From NCBI GenBank assembly GCA_949502235.1, contig CATBDC010000028.1, positions 1 to 45,753 on the forward strand: DNA of 45,753 nucleotides, in the 5' to 3' direction. Origin of the DNA: an uncultured Lachnospiraceae bacterium. Its GTDB lineage: Bacteria > Bacillota > Clostridia > Lachnospirales > Lachnospiraceae. The notes under the pieces are model-generated. The model worked only from the letters and a program-made list of their open reading frames with translations. It did not search any database and was not told the origin of the DNA. Shown here one piece after another: positions 24,785-33,615 of the stretch. The position numbers and the translations under genes are program-made. The stretch's first letter is position 1, and each line of letters begins with the position of its first letter.

Positions 24785-25969
24785 ATGAATAAATATTTTG
24801 AAGAAATCAGTAATTTTATTGACGAACATAAAGAGGAGATGACCCGGACGCTGGCAGAGCTGGTAAATCTGGAAGGCCATTACGAGGAAACAGAAAATGT
24901 AGAAAAAGCAATAGACTTTTTCTGCGGGCTGCTGGAACAGGAAGGATTTCAAATTCAGAAATTTGATGTTGCAAAAGACCGGGCAGGAATCAGAACAGCA
25001 GTCAGGGGACAGGATTCTTCGAAAAAGCCAGTTCTTCTTTCAGGGCATCTGGATACTGTGCACAGGACAGGAAGCTTTGGTACACCGGCCTGCAAAATCG
25101 AAGACGGTAAAATCTATGGTCCGGGTGTTATTGACATGAAGGGAGGGCTGGTGATGTCTCTCTATATAGCTAAGGCTCTGAAGCATATCGGATATGAGGA
25201 ACACCCTGTTAAATTTGTGCTTGTAGGAGATGAGGAAGGGGATCACATCGGCAATAATGCAGATGAAATTATTACGAGAGAAAGTGAAGGGTGTCTCTGC
25301 GGGTTTAATATGGAACCCGGCGATATGCAGAACCGTCTGGTGGTAGGACGGAAATCACAGCATACATTTTTTGTTTCTATTAACGGCGTAGGAGGTCATG
25401 CAGGCAATGACGTGCTGACAGGAAGGAATGCACTGGTAGAAGCAGCGCACAAGATTACTGCCATTGCGGCCCTTACAGACCTGGAGGCGGGAAGCTCTGT
25501 TACTCCCAGCGTTATCTCTGCCGGGACCCAGAGCAGCGCCATTCCTGATCACTGTGAATTCGCGGTAGATGTCCGGTTTAACACATTAGATGAGGGGAAG
25601 AGAATTCATTCTGGGATAGAGGAGATTGTAAATCATTCATATATTGCCGGAACAACGGCAGTCTTCCGGACAGAAATTGCAAAGTTTGTACCATATAATG
25701 AAAGCGCCGGGATTACGGCACTGCATACATTGCTGAATGACACAGCAGCCAGACTTAAGATGCCGGAGTTTGGAAAGGTCCACAGAGGGGGCGTTTCTGA
25801 CGCAGGCAATATTATGGCAGCAGGTGTGCCTGTTCTTGACGGCCTGGGAATTGTGGGTGAGTTTTCACACAACATCAGGGAATACGGTATTCTGGATACC
25901 ATGTATGAACGGACAAAGCTGCTGGCGTATGCCATTACACGTTTAGACGAAAGCAATTTATCATTTTAG
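24785..25969 (+). CDS. M20-family metallopeptidase/deacylase, glutamate-carboxypeptidase-like
   Basis: The 394-residue protein has the M20 two-zinc site: His in SGHLDTVH, bridging Asp in GVIDMKGG, catalytic Glu-Glu in GDEEGDH, a third acidic ligand in MEPGD and His in EFSHNIR. The dimerisation domain sits in the middle (about 180-290). Members cleave a C-terminal amino acid or remove an N-acyl group. The gene follows the ammonia-lyase by 15 bases, as ygeY-type hydrolases accompany ygeX in other bacteria. It may release free diaminopropionate from a peptide or acyl conjugate; the substrate is not determined. Confidence 0.9.
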   Translation: MNKYFEEISNFIDEHKEEMTRTLAELVNLEGHYEETENVEKAIDFFCGLLEQEGFQIQKFDVAKDRAGIRTAVRGQDSSKKPVLLSGHLDTVHRTGSFGTPACKIEDGKIYGPGVIDMKGGLVMSLYIAKALKHIGYEEHPVKFVLVGDEEGDHIGNNADEIITRESEGCLCGFNMEPGDMQNRLVVGRKSQHTFFVSINGVGGHAGNDVLTGRNALVEAAHKITAIAALTDLEAGSSVTPSVISAGTQSSAIPDHCEFAVDVRFNTLDEGKRIHSGIEEIVNHSYIAGTTAVFRTEIAKFVPYNESAGITALHTLLNDTAARLKMPEFGKVHRGGVSDAGNIMAAGVPVLDGLGIVGEFSHNIREYGILDTMYERTKLLAYAITRLDESNLSF

Positions 25970-25981
25970 AGGAGAACGGAC

Positions 25982-27220
25982 ATGGAGAAAAAGAAAAAAT
26001 TTGAAGTACCACATACGATGATAATTATGTTTGGCTGTATCGTATTTGTTGCAATATTAACCTATATATTACCTGCCGGTATTTATGAGAGAATGACAAA
26101 TGAGGCAGGAACGACAATTATTGATCCTAATTCCTATCATGTGATTGATGCATCGCCTGTATCATTTTTCGGATTGTTTGCATCAATTGCAAAAGGATTT
26201 TCAGAGACAGCATCTATTATTATGATGACCTTTGCCTGCAGCGCAGCAGTAATGGTTTTGCGCCGGATTGAGGTTATTGACGCTGCCATCGAGTTTCTGG
26301 CAAAGAAGTTTGAGAACAAGGGTGTGCTGGCGATTCCGGTATTAATGCTGATCTTTGCCATGATTGATTCCTTTATCGGAATGTCAGAGCTGTGTATTAT
26401 TTATCTTCCTATTATCATGCCTCTTATTTTCCGTTTGGGGTTTGATTCTATGACGGCAATGGCTGTTGTTTCATTAGGAACTGTTGCAGGATTTACGGCT
26501 GCTCTTACAAATCCGTATACCACTGCCATTAGTCAGAAGATGTGCGAGCTCCCTTTGTATTCAGGGTGGGAATACCGTCTGTTGATTTTTGCAGTTCTTG
26601 TTATATCAGGCAGTCTTTATGTAATGCGTTATGCAAAGAAAATCACTGCAAATCCGGAAGCGTCTCCGGTTTATGTTGAAGATCAGACTACACGTTTGAA
26701 ATATACAAGTATTAAGTCAGAACATGCTCTTGGTCTGCGCCAGAAGCTGTCAGGATTTTTTGCGGTAGGGTGTTTTGTGTTTGTTATCTACGGAATTATT
26801 GCGTTTTCCTGGGATATTCCGGAGATGTCAGGAATGTTTCTGATTATGGGTGTAGGCGCCGGAATTATCAGCGGAATGAAATCAAAGCTTACGATTATCG
26901 GAATGTTCCTGCTTATTACAATGTTAAACTTCTTTGTATCCTCGGGAAGCGGAAAGGCTGTAATCCTTATGCCGATACTGGCTCCATTAGCAGATTTATG
27001 TGGTATTACACGTCAGACGGCAATCCTTGCGTATCAGTTTGGCGATGGATTTACAAATAAATTCTGGCCTACAAACGGACTTACAGGAGCCTGCCTTGGC
27101 ATGGCCGGTATTTCCTATGGAAAATGGGCAAGGTTCTATCTTCCGCTTCTTGGAATCTGGTGTGTATTTGGGGGAATCTTCCTTGTTGTGGCACAGATGA
27201 TTAATTATGGTCCATTTTAA
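25982..27220 (+). CDS. YfcC/DcuC-like membrane carrier
   Basis: The 412-residue protein has about ten hydrophobic segments. It starts with the family-typical FEVPHTMIIMFGCIVFVAIL and YILPAGIYER, and has conserved FIGMSELCIIYLPIIMPL and GSGKAVILMPILAPLADLCG. YfcC-type carriers (about 460-500 residues) are linked to amino acids, peptides or dicarboxylates. This one is rather short, though no break is visible. GGAGAACGGAC precedes the ATG, 12 bases after the hydrolase. Within this operon it probably moves the diaminopropionate compound or exports a product such as malate. Confidence 0.85.
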   Translation: MEKKKKFEVPHTMIIMFGCIVFVAILTYILPAGIYERMTNEAGTTIIDPNSYHVIDASPVSFFGLFASIAKGFSETASIIMMTFACSAAVMVLRRIEVIDAAIEFLAKKFENKGVLAIPVLMLIFAMIDSFIGMSELCIIYLPIIMPLIFRLGFDSMTAMAVVSLGTVAGFTAALTNPYTTAISQKMCELPLYSGWEYRLLIFAVLVISGSLYVMRYAKKITANPEASPVYVEDQTTRLKYTSIKSEHALGLRQKLSGFFAVGCFVFVIYGIIAFSWDIPEMSGMFLIMGVGAGIISGMKSKLTIIGMFLLITMLNFFVSSGSGKAVILMPILAPLADLCGITRQTAILAYQFGDGFTNKFWPTNGLTGACLGMAGISYGKWARFYLPLLGIWCVFGGIFLVVAQMINYGPF

Positions 27221-27261
27221 ACTAGAAAGAAAAGATAGAATTAAGAAGGAATCAGAATCAA

Positions 27262-28431
27262 ATGAATTACGCAGAAGAATCATTGAAAATGCATTATAAC
27301 CTGAAAGGAAAGTTTGAAATTAAAGCCAGAGCTTCCGTAGATACGAAAGAAGCCTTAAGCCTTGCATATACTCCGGGAGTTGCACAGCCATGCCTGGAGA
27401 TTCAGAAGGATCCTGGTAAAAGCTTTGATTTGACCAGACGCTGGAATACGGTTGCTGTGGTTACTGATGGGACGGCTGTACTGGGACTTGGGGATATCGG
27501 GCCGGAGGCCGGCATGCCGGTAATGGAAGGAAAATGTGTATTGTTTAAAGCCTTTGGAGATGTAGATGCAATTCCTCTTTGCATACGCAGTAAGGATGTA
27601 GATGAGATTGTACAGACAATCCGGCTGCTTTCCGGAAACTTTGGCGGTATTAACTTGGAGGATATATCGGCACCAAGATGCTTTGAGATTGAAAAAAGAT
27701 TAAAGAAATGCTGTGATATCCCTATCTTTCATGATGACCAGCATGGGACGGCTGTCATTACTCTGGCAGGTGTGATTAACGCATTAAAGCTGACGGGGAA
27801 AAAGCTTAATGAGGTCAAGATAGTTACTTCCGGAGCCGGAGCAGCAGGAATTGCGATTATTAAGCTCCTGATGAGTCTGGGACTGACAAATGTAATTATG
27901 ACTGACCGTAAGGGTGCAATCTATAAAGGCCGCGGCGGTATGAATCCTATCAAGGAGGAGATGGCAGAAATCACGAATTTCAAAAGGGAAACAGGAACCT
28001 TGAAGGAGGTTATCCGGGGAGCCGATGTCTTTATCGGAGTATCTGCGCCGGGAGCGCTGACGGCTGATATGGTGCGTACAATGGCAGAGAATCCTATTAT
28101 CTTTGCCTGTGCGAATCCAACTCCTGAGATATTTCCTGATGAGGCAAAGGCGGCAGGGGCAGCCATAGTGTCAACCGGACGCTCGGATTTTCCCAATCAG
28201 GTTAATAACGTACTGTGCTTTCCGGGGATGTTCCGGGGGGCACTGGATGTTCGCGCAAGAGACATCAACGATGAGATGAAGATTGCTGCCGCATATGCAA
28301 TTGCAGAGCTTGTCAGTGATGAGGAATTAAGTGCAGACTATATACTTCCTGCGGCATTTGACCCCAGGGTGAAGGACGCTGTTGCGAAGGCTGTTGCTGA
28401 TGCCGCAATAAGGGGTGGCGCGGCAAGGTGA
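27262..28431 (+). CDS. NAD(P)-dependent malic enzyme, short form
   Basis: The 389-residue enzyme interconverts malate with pyruvate and CO2. Visible motifs are the catalytic Tyr in LAYTPGVAQPC, VVTDGTAVLGLGDIGP, Lys in KCVLFKAFGDVDAIPL, the metal site FHDDQHGTAVI and the nucleotide-binding GAGAAGIAI. The length fits the short bacterial form. It is the last gene of the operon, 41 bases after the carrier. Since the ammonia-lyase produces pyruvate, this enzyme could turn pyruvate into malate, or regenerate pyruvate and reducing power; direction is not decided by sequence. Confidence 0.92.
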   Translation: MNYAEESLKMHYNLKGKFEIKARASVDTKEALSLAYTPGVAQPCLEIQKDPGKSFDLTRRWNTVAVVTDGTAVLGLGDIGPEAGMPVMEGKCVLFKAFGDVDAIPLCIRSKDVDEIVQTIRLLSGNFGGINLEDISAPRCFEIEKRLKKCCDIPIFHDDQHGTAVITLAGVINALKLTGKKLNEVKIVTSGAGAAGIAIIKLLMSLGLTNVIMTDRKGAIYKGRGGMNPIKEEMAEITNFKRETGTLKEVIRGADVFIGVSAPGALTADMVRTMAENPIIFACANPTPEIFPDEAKAAGAAIVSTGRSDFPNQVNNVLCFPGMFRGALDVRARDINDEMKIAAAYAIAELVSDEELSADYILPAAFDPRVKDAVAKAVADAAIRGGAAR

Positions 28432-28460
28432 ATTTATGTTATGTCTTGCAATATGTATAT

Positions 28461-28501
28461 CCTGCATGATACTCTTATGAAGGATGAGAGTATCATGCAG
28501 G
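28461..28501 (+). promoter_or_regulatory. Strong hairpin between malic enzyme and histidine kinase genes
   Basis: CCTGCATGATACTC (28461-28474) pairs perfectly over 14 bp with GAGTATCATGCAGG (28488-28501), loop 13 nt. No T-tract follows. It ends 2 bases before the kinase ribosome site (GGAGG 28504-28508). It may terminate or attenuate transcription from the inserted operon, or act as a boundary of the inserted block. Confidence 0.65.
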
Positions 28502-28515
28502 ATGGAGGATATATC

Positions 28516-29703
28516 ATGAATACAGGAAAGAGGGCAGCAGGATATTTTATATTTTGGTTGTGTCTGGGCGCAGCCGCCGGGATTTTTCTGGCGGCTGTTT
28601 TAAGTGTCCATGAATACCATACACTGGCGGATATTACGGGTTCTGTTATGCAGTCTGAATCGCTTGCGGCGGGAATTAAGAAAAGCTCAGATGAGTTCAG
28701 GGAGGAGGGGGAGGCTTTTCTTAAGGATTACGGATATGGTCAGATGAGAAACTGGGAAGAATATCTGCCATATACATTGCTTGTCAGTATTTTCCTTTTC
28801 CAGGCGGCAGGCTTAGCTGTCTTTGGAAGACAGTATATGGAAATACGGAGGCAGAAGAAAAGAATTCAGGAGCTGACGGAATATTTAAGACATATTAATT
28901 CCGGGGATGCTGCCGTACTCTGCCGCAGTGAGGATGAATTTTCCCATCTGGAGGATGAGATATATAAAACAGTTATGGAGCTTCGGGGCACCAAGGAGAC
29001 TGCTGTCAGGAACCATGAGGTTCTGGCAGAGCGGGTGGCGGACATTGCCCACCAGCTGAAAACACCCCTCACCTCCATGTCTCTCATGACAGAGCTTTTG
29101 GAGGAATATCAGACCAGTGATACAAGAGAATACTATACAAGACTTTCTGGCCAGATACAAAGACTTAAAAATCTCGTGTCAGGCCTTTTGTCCCTTGCAA
29201 AGCTTGATTCCCACAGCATAGTCTTTAAGGAGGAAAAGCTGGAGCTTTTAGAGCTTCTAACGGCGGCAGCAGAGCCTCTTAAGGAGATGATGGAGGAAAA
29301 GGGTATCATCCTGGCAATGGAGGACGAGGGAGAAGGAATTTCGGATAAGCCCTGCTATATCTATGCAGACCGCCAATGGACGGAGGAGGCGCTTTTAAAT
29401 ATCCTGAAAAATTGTACGGAACACACCCCGGCAGGGGGAAGGATAAGTGTTTTTTACAGCCAGAATCCTATCTATACGGAGCTTAAAATTGAGGACAGCG
29501 GCAATGGCTTTATGAAAGAAGACTTGCCTCATATTTTTGAGCGCTTCTACCGGGGCGCGGGGGCGGCTAAGGATAATGCCGGAATCGGGCTGGCTCTTGC
29601 GAGGGCTGTTATTGAACAGCAAAACGGGCAGATCCATGCAGAAAATACTGCGGATGGACACGCCCGTTTCCGGATTAAATGGTATCATCCTTTATTGCAC
29701 TGA
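28516..29703 (+). CDS. Sensor histidine kinase
   Basis: The 395-residue kinase has membrane segments near residues 9-28 and 84-103 around a short extracellular loop of about 55 residues. The core follows: H-box IAHQLKTPLTSMS, N-box LLNILKNCTEHTP, and G-boxes IEDSGNGF and GIGLALARAV. I chose the ATG at 28516 because GGAGG at 28504-28508 is placed for it; an ATG at 28441 in the same frame lies before the hairpin and has no ribosome site. It has no adjacent regulator gene, and the likely partner is the response regulator at 21825. Its 3' end overlaps the convergent permease gene by 29 bases. Confidence 0.92.
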   Translation: MNTGKRAAGYFIFWLCLGAAAGIFLAAVLSVHEYHTLADITGSVMQSESLAAGIKKSSDEFREEGEAFLKDYGYGQMRNWEEYLPYTLLVSIFLFQAAGLAVFGRQYMEIRRQKKRIQELTEYLRHINSGDAAVLCRSEDEFSHLEDEIYKTVMELRGTKETAVRNHEVLAERVADIAHQLKTPLTSMSLMTELLEEYQTSDTREYYTRLSGQIQRLKNLVSGLLSLAKLDSHSIVFKEEKLELLELLTAAAEPLKEMMEEKGIILAMEDEGEGISDKPCYIYADRQWTEEALLNILKNCTEHTPAGGRISVFYSQNPIYTELKIEDSGNGFMKEDLPHIFERFYRGAGAAKDNAGIGLALARAVIEQQNGQIHAENTADGHARFRIKWYHPLLH

Positions 29704-32374
29704 TTATGTTTTCCCTTTGGAGACGCCTTCCGCCCAGGAAATATGCGCCTGTAATTGCCAGGAGAATCAGCAGGGTGTAGCAGAGCAGAATTCCAAAGGG
29801 TGCAAAGGGCAGGTATTCAGGCAGAGTGATTTCCGTCATAAAAAGGAGGGCGGCAAGTACCGCTGCCTGAACAGGAAGGGAGTAAAGGAGCGGTTTCAGC
29901 CCCAGTGTCAGCCCTTCTAAGAATAAGAGCCTTGCAAGCTGCCCAGGCGACAGCCCTACCGAGCGCAGCATGGCAATTTCCCGGCGTCTTCTGCGCAGGT
30001 TTCCGGAAATGCCTGCCCATGCATTTGACAGGCCGATGACAGCCAAAAAGCCGGTTAAAAAGGTAATAACAAGGCTTATAACCTGCCGTGCACTTTGATT
30101 CATTTCTTCTTGTTCAGCAAGGTTACTTATGATGTAATCACCGCTTCCATAATAGTCTGAGAGAGTATACTCCATCTGTTTTGTAACATTTTTCAGGACC
30201 GTGTAATCAGTTTCCTCTGTATCTCCGGCCCAGAAGATGCCATCGATATTCCGGGAGCGGTTTTCACGCCTCTCGCAGCAGTGGGTTCCAAGCTCCAGCA
30301 CATGCTCCATGGGCATGAAAACCGCCAGAGTAAAATTGGAAAGTCCAAGGCCTTCTATAGGCAGCTTATCTGTAATGGCTCCTGCGGTAACACGGAACTC
30401 ATAGTCTCCTTCTATCTCATCCTGATTCTTTTCCGTAAAGAGAAGCTCTTCTCCCTCCTGTATATTAAGAAGCTCTCTGTACAAAACATTTCTTCTTGAG
30501 CTGTTTTCCGGATCCTTCGTATAATTGTAGATAAGGGCTCTTGAAGGATCGTCATAGAAGGGCTGCGGCGAAATCCCCAGCTCCTTGCAGTACCTGCGGA
30601 AGCTGTCCTCTTCAAGACCATAAATGACAGTCTGAATCCGGTATTTTCCGTCCCGCTTAATAGGAGAATACTTATTTTTTTCTATTATTTCATCAAAGCC
30701 GCCAAAGGTGCTGCGTATATCATCAGAAGCCTTCCCGGAATCAACCCAGACTGCACAATATAGCAGATTGTGGATAAAGGATTTTGTCACTCCCGGAACA
30801 TTTTTTATCTGCCGGACTGCCTCCATGTCCGGACTGCGTCCATCGCTTATTGACAGGAAGATATGTCCGCTGTCAGCCGGGGATGTTCTAAAAACAGCGT
30901 CATTTGCCTGCTGCATGGTAACCGCATATTGGAATATCATGAGCAGAAGGAATGACATGCACAGGGAAATGGCAGCCGTCCGGTAGGAGCGTTTTCTTGC
31001 ATAAACAGCATTAGCCGCAAGCTCTCCGGTAATTCCTGGAAAATGCAGAAGCCGTCTTTCCTTTTTTCGCTTCTGTGTATTCTTCTTAGGGCTTTCCTCC
31101 TGCTTCAAAATCTCAATGGGCAGTTTTCTGGCAGCTTTTCTGGCCGGGATTCCTGCCGACAGCCATGCGGTTAGAAGCGATAGCAGGATGGCGGGAGCAA
31201 TAGCGGGAAGCCCATAGGTTACAACAATATCCGGTGCATCCCTGCCGATATCATTAGATGCGTTAATGAGCTCAAAAAGCTTACATACTAAGATCCATCC
31301 GGATAAAATCCCCAGGGGAAGCGGTATCACGGTTAAGAAAAGCGCTTCAGAGCGGACTGTTTTTCGTATTTGCTTCGGGGACGCTCCAATCCCGGCCAGT
31401 GTACCAAGCTGCATCAGCTTTTCATCTACAGACATGATAAATGCGTTATGGATGACCAGCACAAATACAGCTATAAGAAATGCCGTAAATATAAGAAACA
31501 TAAGGGGCACGGCAAGGCTGCTTAAATGTACCGGAAATCCTTTTTCTGAAGGGGGGAGTATCCCATAGGTGGTCAAAAGGCCGCTGTTATAGCGAAGTGT
31601 ATACTGCCCGTATTCGTCTGCCTCATAACCAACAGCCTCTGCAAGGGCGGGAAGCTCCTGGTAGGTTCGGCGCATAGGAGAGAACCGGAGATAGACAGTG
31701 ATGGAGTCGTCTGGCTTTATGGAAGTCTCATCAAGCCAGGTCATGCCGGTATAAGCCGGTACAGAGGATGAGGTTGTGGCATCCATAATGCCTACAATGG
31801 TATAAGACTTTGTTCCTGTCTGGCGGAAGGTCTCCCCCGTATGGAAGCCTTCGGTATCCATACATACCTGCCCGTTATTTATCCGCTGTCCGGTAGGGAG
31901 AGTGAGTGTATCTCCGATGTTTGTTTCCGGAAAATCTTCGAAATACTGTTTTGACAGTACAATCTCATTTTCAGAGGAAGGGCATCGGCCTTCTGTAATA
32001 CTTCTTTTTTCAGGCATGGAATCCCAGTATTCCTGATTCGCGCCTCTGGAAATAAGATAAAGCCGCGGATTCTTCTTTCCGCCTGCCTCTGAAAGCCTGG
32101 CGGTTTCCCAATCCCCTTTCACCATGACGGCAGAGACGGAGGAGTAATTTTCGATCTGCTCCAGTGCAGAGCCGGGAGTATTGTCAAAAAGCTCGCCGTG
32201 CCAGTCCCCGTTATGCCATTTTTCCAGTACTACAGCGTCAGACCACATGGTATAGACAAAGCCGCAGAAGGCGGACATAAGGGTTGTCATCAGAAAAAGA
32301 GATATCATAATAACAACACTGGAGCGTTTATTCTGCCGGAGAGTATCCCATACGTATTCATGTAATATTTTCAT
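29675..32374 (-). CDS. FtsX-type ABC transporter permease
   Basis: The 899-residue protein has two FtsX cores and large extracellular domains. One membrane segment lies near residues 18-40 and three near 285-415; another lies near 465-490, and three more near 760-890. Coupling motifs are MQLGTLAGIGASPKQIRKTV and IAMLRSVGLSPGQLARLLFL. Its start overlaps the ATPase stop by one base (TGATG), and it converges on the histidine kinase gene. The duplicated-FtsX layout resembles the transporter at 16030, but the two are not close copies. It is probably an antimicrobial-peptide or envelope-stress exporter controlled by the adjacent kinase. Confidence 0.9.
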   Translation of the reverse strand: MKILHEYVWDTLRQNKRSSVVIMISLFLMTTLMSAFCGFVYTMWSDAVVLEKWHNGDWHGELFDNTPGSALEQIENYSSVSAVMVKGDWETARLSEAGGKKNPRLYLISRGANQEYWDSMPEKRSITEGRCPSSENEIVLSKQYFEDFPETNIGDTLTLPTGQRINNGQVCMDTEGFHTGETFRQTGTKSYTIVGIMDATTSSSVPAYTGMTWLDETSIKPDDSITVYLRFSPMRRTYQELPALAEAVGYEADEYGQYTLRYNSGLLTTYGILPPSEKGFPVHLSSLAVPLMFLIFTAFLIAVFVLVIHNAFIMSVDEKLMQLGTLAGIGASPKQIRKTVRSEALFLTVIPLPLGILSGWILVCKLFELINASNDIGRDAPDIVVTYGLPAIAPAILLSLLTAWLSAGIPARKAARKLPIEILKQEESPKKNTQKRKKERRLLHFPGITGELAANAVYARKRSYRTAAISLCMSFLLLMIFQYAVTMQQANDAVFRTSPADSGHIFLSISDGRSPDMEAVRQIKNVPGVTKSFIHNLLYCAVWVDSGKASDDIRSTFGGFDEIIEKNKYSPIKRDGKYRIQTVIYGLEEDSFRRYCKELGISPQPFYDDPSRALIYNYTKDPENSSRRNVLYRELLNIQEGEELLFTEKNQDEIEGDYEFRVTAGAITDKLPIEGLGLSNFTLAVFMPMEHVLELGTHCCERRENRSRNIDGIFWAGDTEETDYTVLKNVTKQMEYTLSDYYGSGDYIISNLAEQEEMNQSARQVISLVITFLTGFLAVIGLSNAWAGISGNLRRRRREIAMLRSVGLSPGQLARLLFLEGLTLGLKPLLYSLPVQAAVLAALLFMTEITLPEYLPFAPFGILLCYTLLILLAITGAYFLGGRRLQRENIISAIKDDTI

Positions 32375-33054
32375 CAGTCAGTCACCTCATCCGCTATAAT
32401 TTTCCCATCCTCCAGAGTGATAATCCGGTCTGCCATTAATGCCGTTTTTTCGTCATGAGTGATCAGGAGGATGGTCTGCTTATACTGCCTGTTGGAAAGC
32501 CTTAGAAGCTCCAGGGTTTCGTCCGAGTTCTTCCGGTCCAGGTTTCCGGTAGGCTCGTCTGCTAAAAGAATTGCGGGCTGGTAAATCAGGCTTCTGGCAA
32601 TGGCAGTTCTCTGCTGCTGTCCGCCGGAAAGCTCTCTGGGATAATGGGACAGCCGGTCAGAAAGACCTAAGGTCGTCACAAGCTTCTCAAAGCGGGCCTC
32701 GTCTGGTTTTTCTCCGTCTAAAAGTACAGGAAGCAGGATATTTTTCCGCACATTCAGGGTGGGAATCAGGTTGTAAAACTGATAGACAAGACCTACCTTC
32801 CTGCGGCGGAAGACAGCGAGCTGCTCCAGGGTAAGGGTGGAGATGTCCGTATCTTCTATATAAATGCTGCCCTCTGTGGGCCGGTCTACGCCGCCCAGCA
32901 TGTGAAGGAGGGTAGATTTTCCAGAGCCGGAGGCTCCGACTACGGCGGTGAAGCTTCCCCTCTCTATTGAGAGATTTATGTGGTCAAGGGCAGTAATCTG
33001 GTTTGTGCCCCTTCCATAGGTTTTCGTAAGATTCTGACATTTCAGTATTTCCAT
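32374..33054 (-). CDS. ABC transporter ATP-binding protein, MacB/LolD-like
   Basis: The 226-residue ATPase has Walker A GASGSGKST, signature LSGGQQQRTAIARSL, Walker B ILLADEPTGNLD and switch His in LLITHDEK. The length is typical of ATPases that pair with FtsX-type permeases, and it is translationally coupled to the one at 29675. Upstream on the same strand is a TATAAT promoter and an 11-bp tandem repeat that looks like a response-regulator site. Confidence 0.95.
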   Translation of the reverse strand: MEILKCQNLTKTYGRGTNQITALDHINLSIERGSFTAVVGASGSGKSTLLHMLGGVDRPTEGSIYIEDTDISTLTLEQLAVFRRRKVGLVYQFYNLIPTLNVRKNILLPVLLDGEKPDEARFEKLVTTLGLSDRLSHYPRELSGGQQQRTAIARSLIYQPAILLADEPTGNLDRKNSDETLELLRLSNRQYKQTILLITHDEKTALMADRIITLEDGKIIADEVTD

Positions 33055-33078
33055 GGTGTGCGGATTCCTTTCTGTGGT

Positions 33079-33146
33079 ATTATATGTTCAGGTGTTTTAC
33101 CAGGACATGATTTAGCATAACAGGGGAAAGTGACAGGAAAGTGACA
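33079..33146 (-). promoter_or_regulatory. Promoter and tandem 11-bp response-regulator operator for the ABC genes
   Basis: On the minus strand TATAAT (plus 33079-33084) and TGTCCT (plus 33102-33107) form a promoter with a 17-bp spacer. Eighteen bases further upstream is a perfect tandem repeat of 11 bp, GGAAAGTGACA at 33125-33135 and 33136-33146. Two direct repeats one helical turn apart upstream of a poor -35 is the pattern of OmpR-family activation. The likely regulator is the one at 21825. Confidence 0.65.
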
Positions 33147-33199
33147 ATTTTAGAAAAATATAGTACAGTATTGCGGAAATAGGTTGTTATTCGGAGGAC

Positions 33200-33301
33200 G
33201 GCAGTTCGGGACAGTTCTTCCCCACACAGACGAGGCAACGCTATGGTGAGCTAAGAGCGCCCCCTAATGTCTGCTTAGGGGAAGAACTGTCCCGAACTGC
33301 C
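33200..33301. repeat. Long intergenic palindrome A (24-bp perfect arms)
   Basis: The arms 33200-33223 and 33278-33301 are perfect 24-bp inverted repeats containing GGCAGTTCGGGACAG. The 54-base centre pairs further (CAGAC 227-231 with GTCTG 269-273; CGCT 239-242 with AGCG 256-259, last three digits). It has no open frame and no T-tract. It shares GGGAC-rich arms with palindromes B and C. It occupies part of the 560-base gap between 33055 and 33615; the rest holds the two operators, a small hairpin and no convincing gene. Confidence 0.8.
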
Positions 33302-33451
33302 TGTGTACTGGAAAATCTCCATCTATACTGTTGGGATGCCATTTTAGATGTACAGGAAGGGCATCTTAAAACTTCAGTCCTTCGAATAACATTCAAACAG
33401 TGCGCATAATCAAAAGAACATATAACTAAGGAAGGTTACTGTTTACACAGA

Positions 33452-33472
33452 ACTTTGCATTTATTGCAAAGT
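33452..33472. repeat. Small perfect hairpin
   Basis: ACTTTGCA (33452-33459) and TGCAAAGT (33465-33472) flank a 5-nt loop. It follows GTTACTGTTTACAC, similar to GTTACTGTTCAC in the hairpin at 37634, so the two may be related intergenic elements. Confidence 0.45.
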
Positions 33473-33575
33473 CCGTAAGAGAATGATTCAGGAGGGAGCA
33501 AATCCCATTCACGCAGCGAATTTCAAATGGATTAGAAAGGGCTTCTCAAAATCGGTCAATGGATGTAAGATATAT

Positions 33576-33592
33576 TTAACCGGAGCGGTTAA
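33576..33592. promoter_or_regulatory. TetR-type operator
   Basis: TTAACCG-GAG-CGGTTAA is a perfect 17-bp palindrome ending 10 bases before the ribosome site of the TetR gene at 33616. The ACCG...CGGT form is usual for TetR autoregulatory operators. Confidence 0.65.
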
Positions 33593-33615
33593 CAAAAGGA
33601 GTAGGGGGTGACACT

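Noticed and set aside
28441-28515. N-terminal extension of the histidine kinase from ATG 28441
   Set aside because: It would translate through the 14-bp hairpin, has no ribosome site, and the ATG at 28516 has a good GGAGG.
33055-33615. Possible small RNA or gene in the 560-base gap
   Set aside because: The pairing is explained by the long palindrome and operators; I see no open frame with a ribosome site and no recognisable riboswitch.
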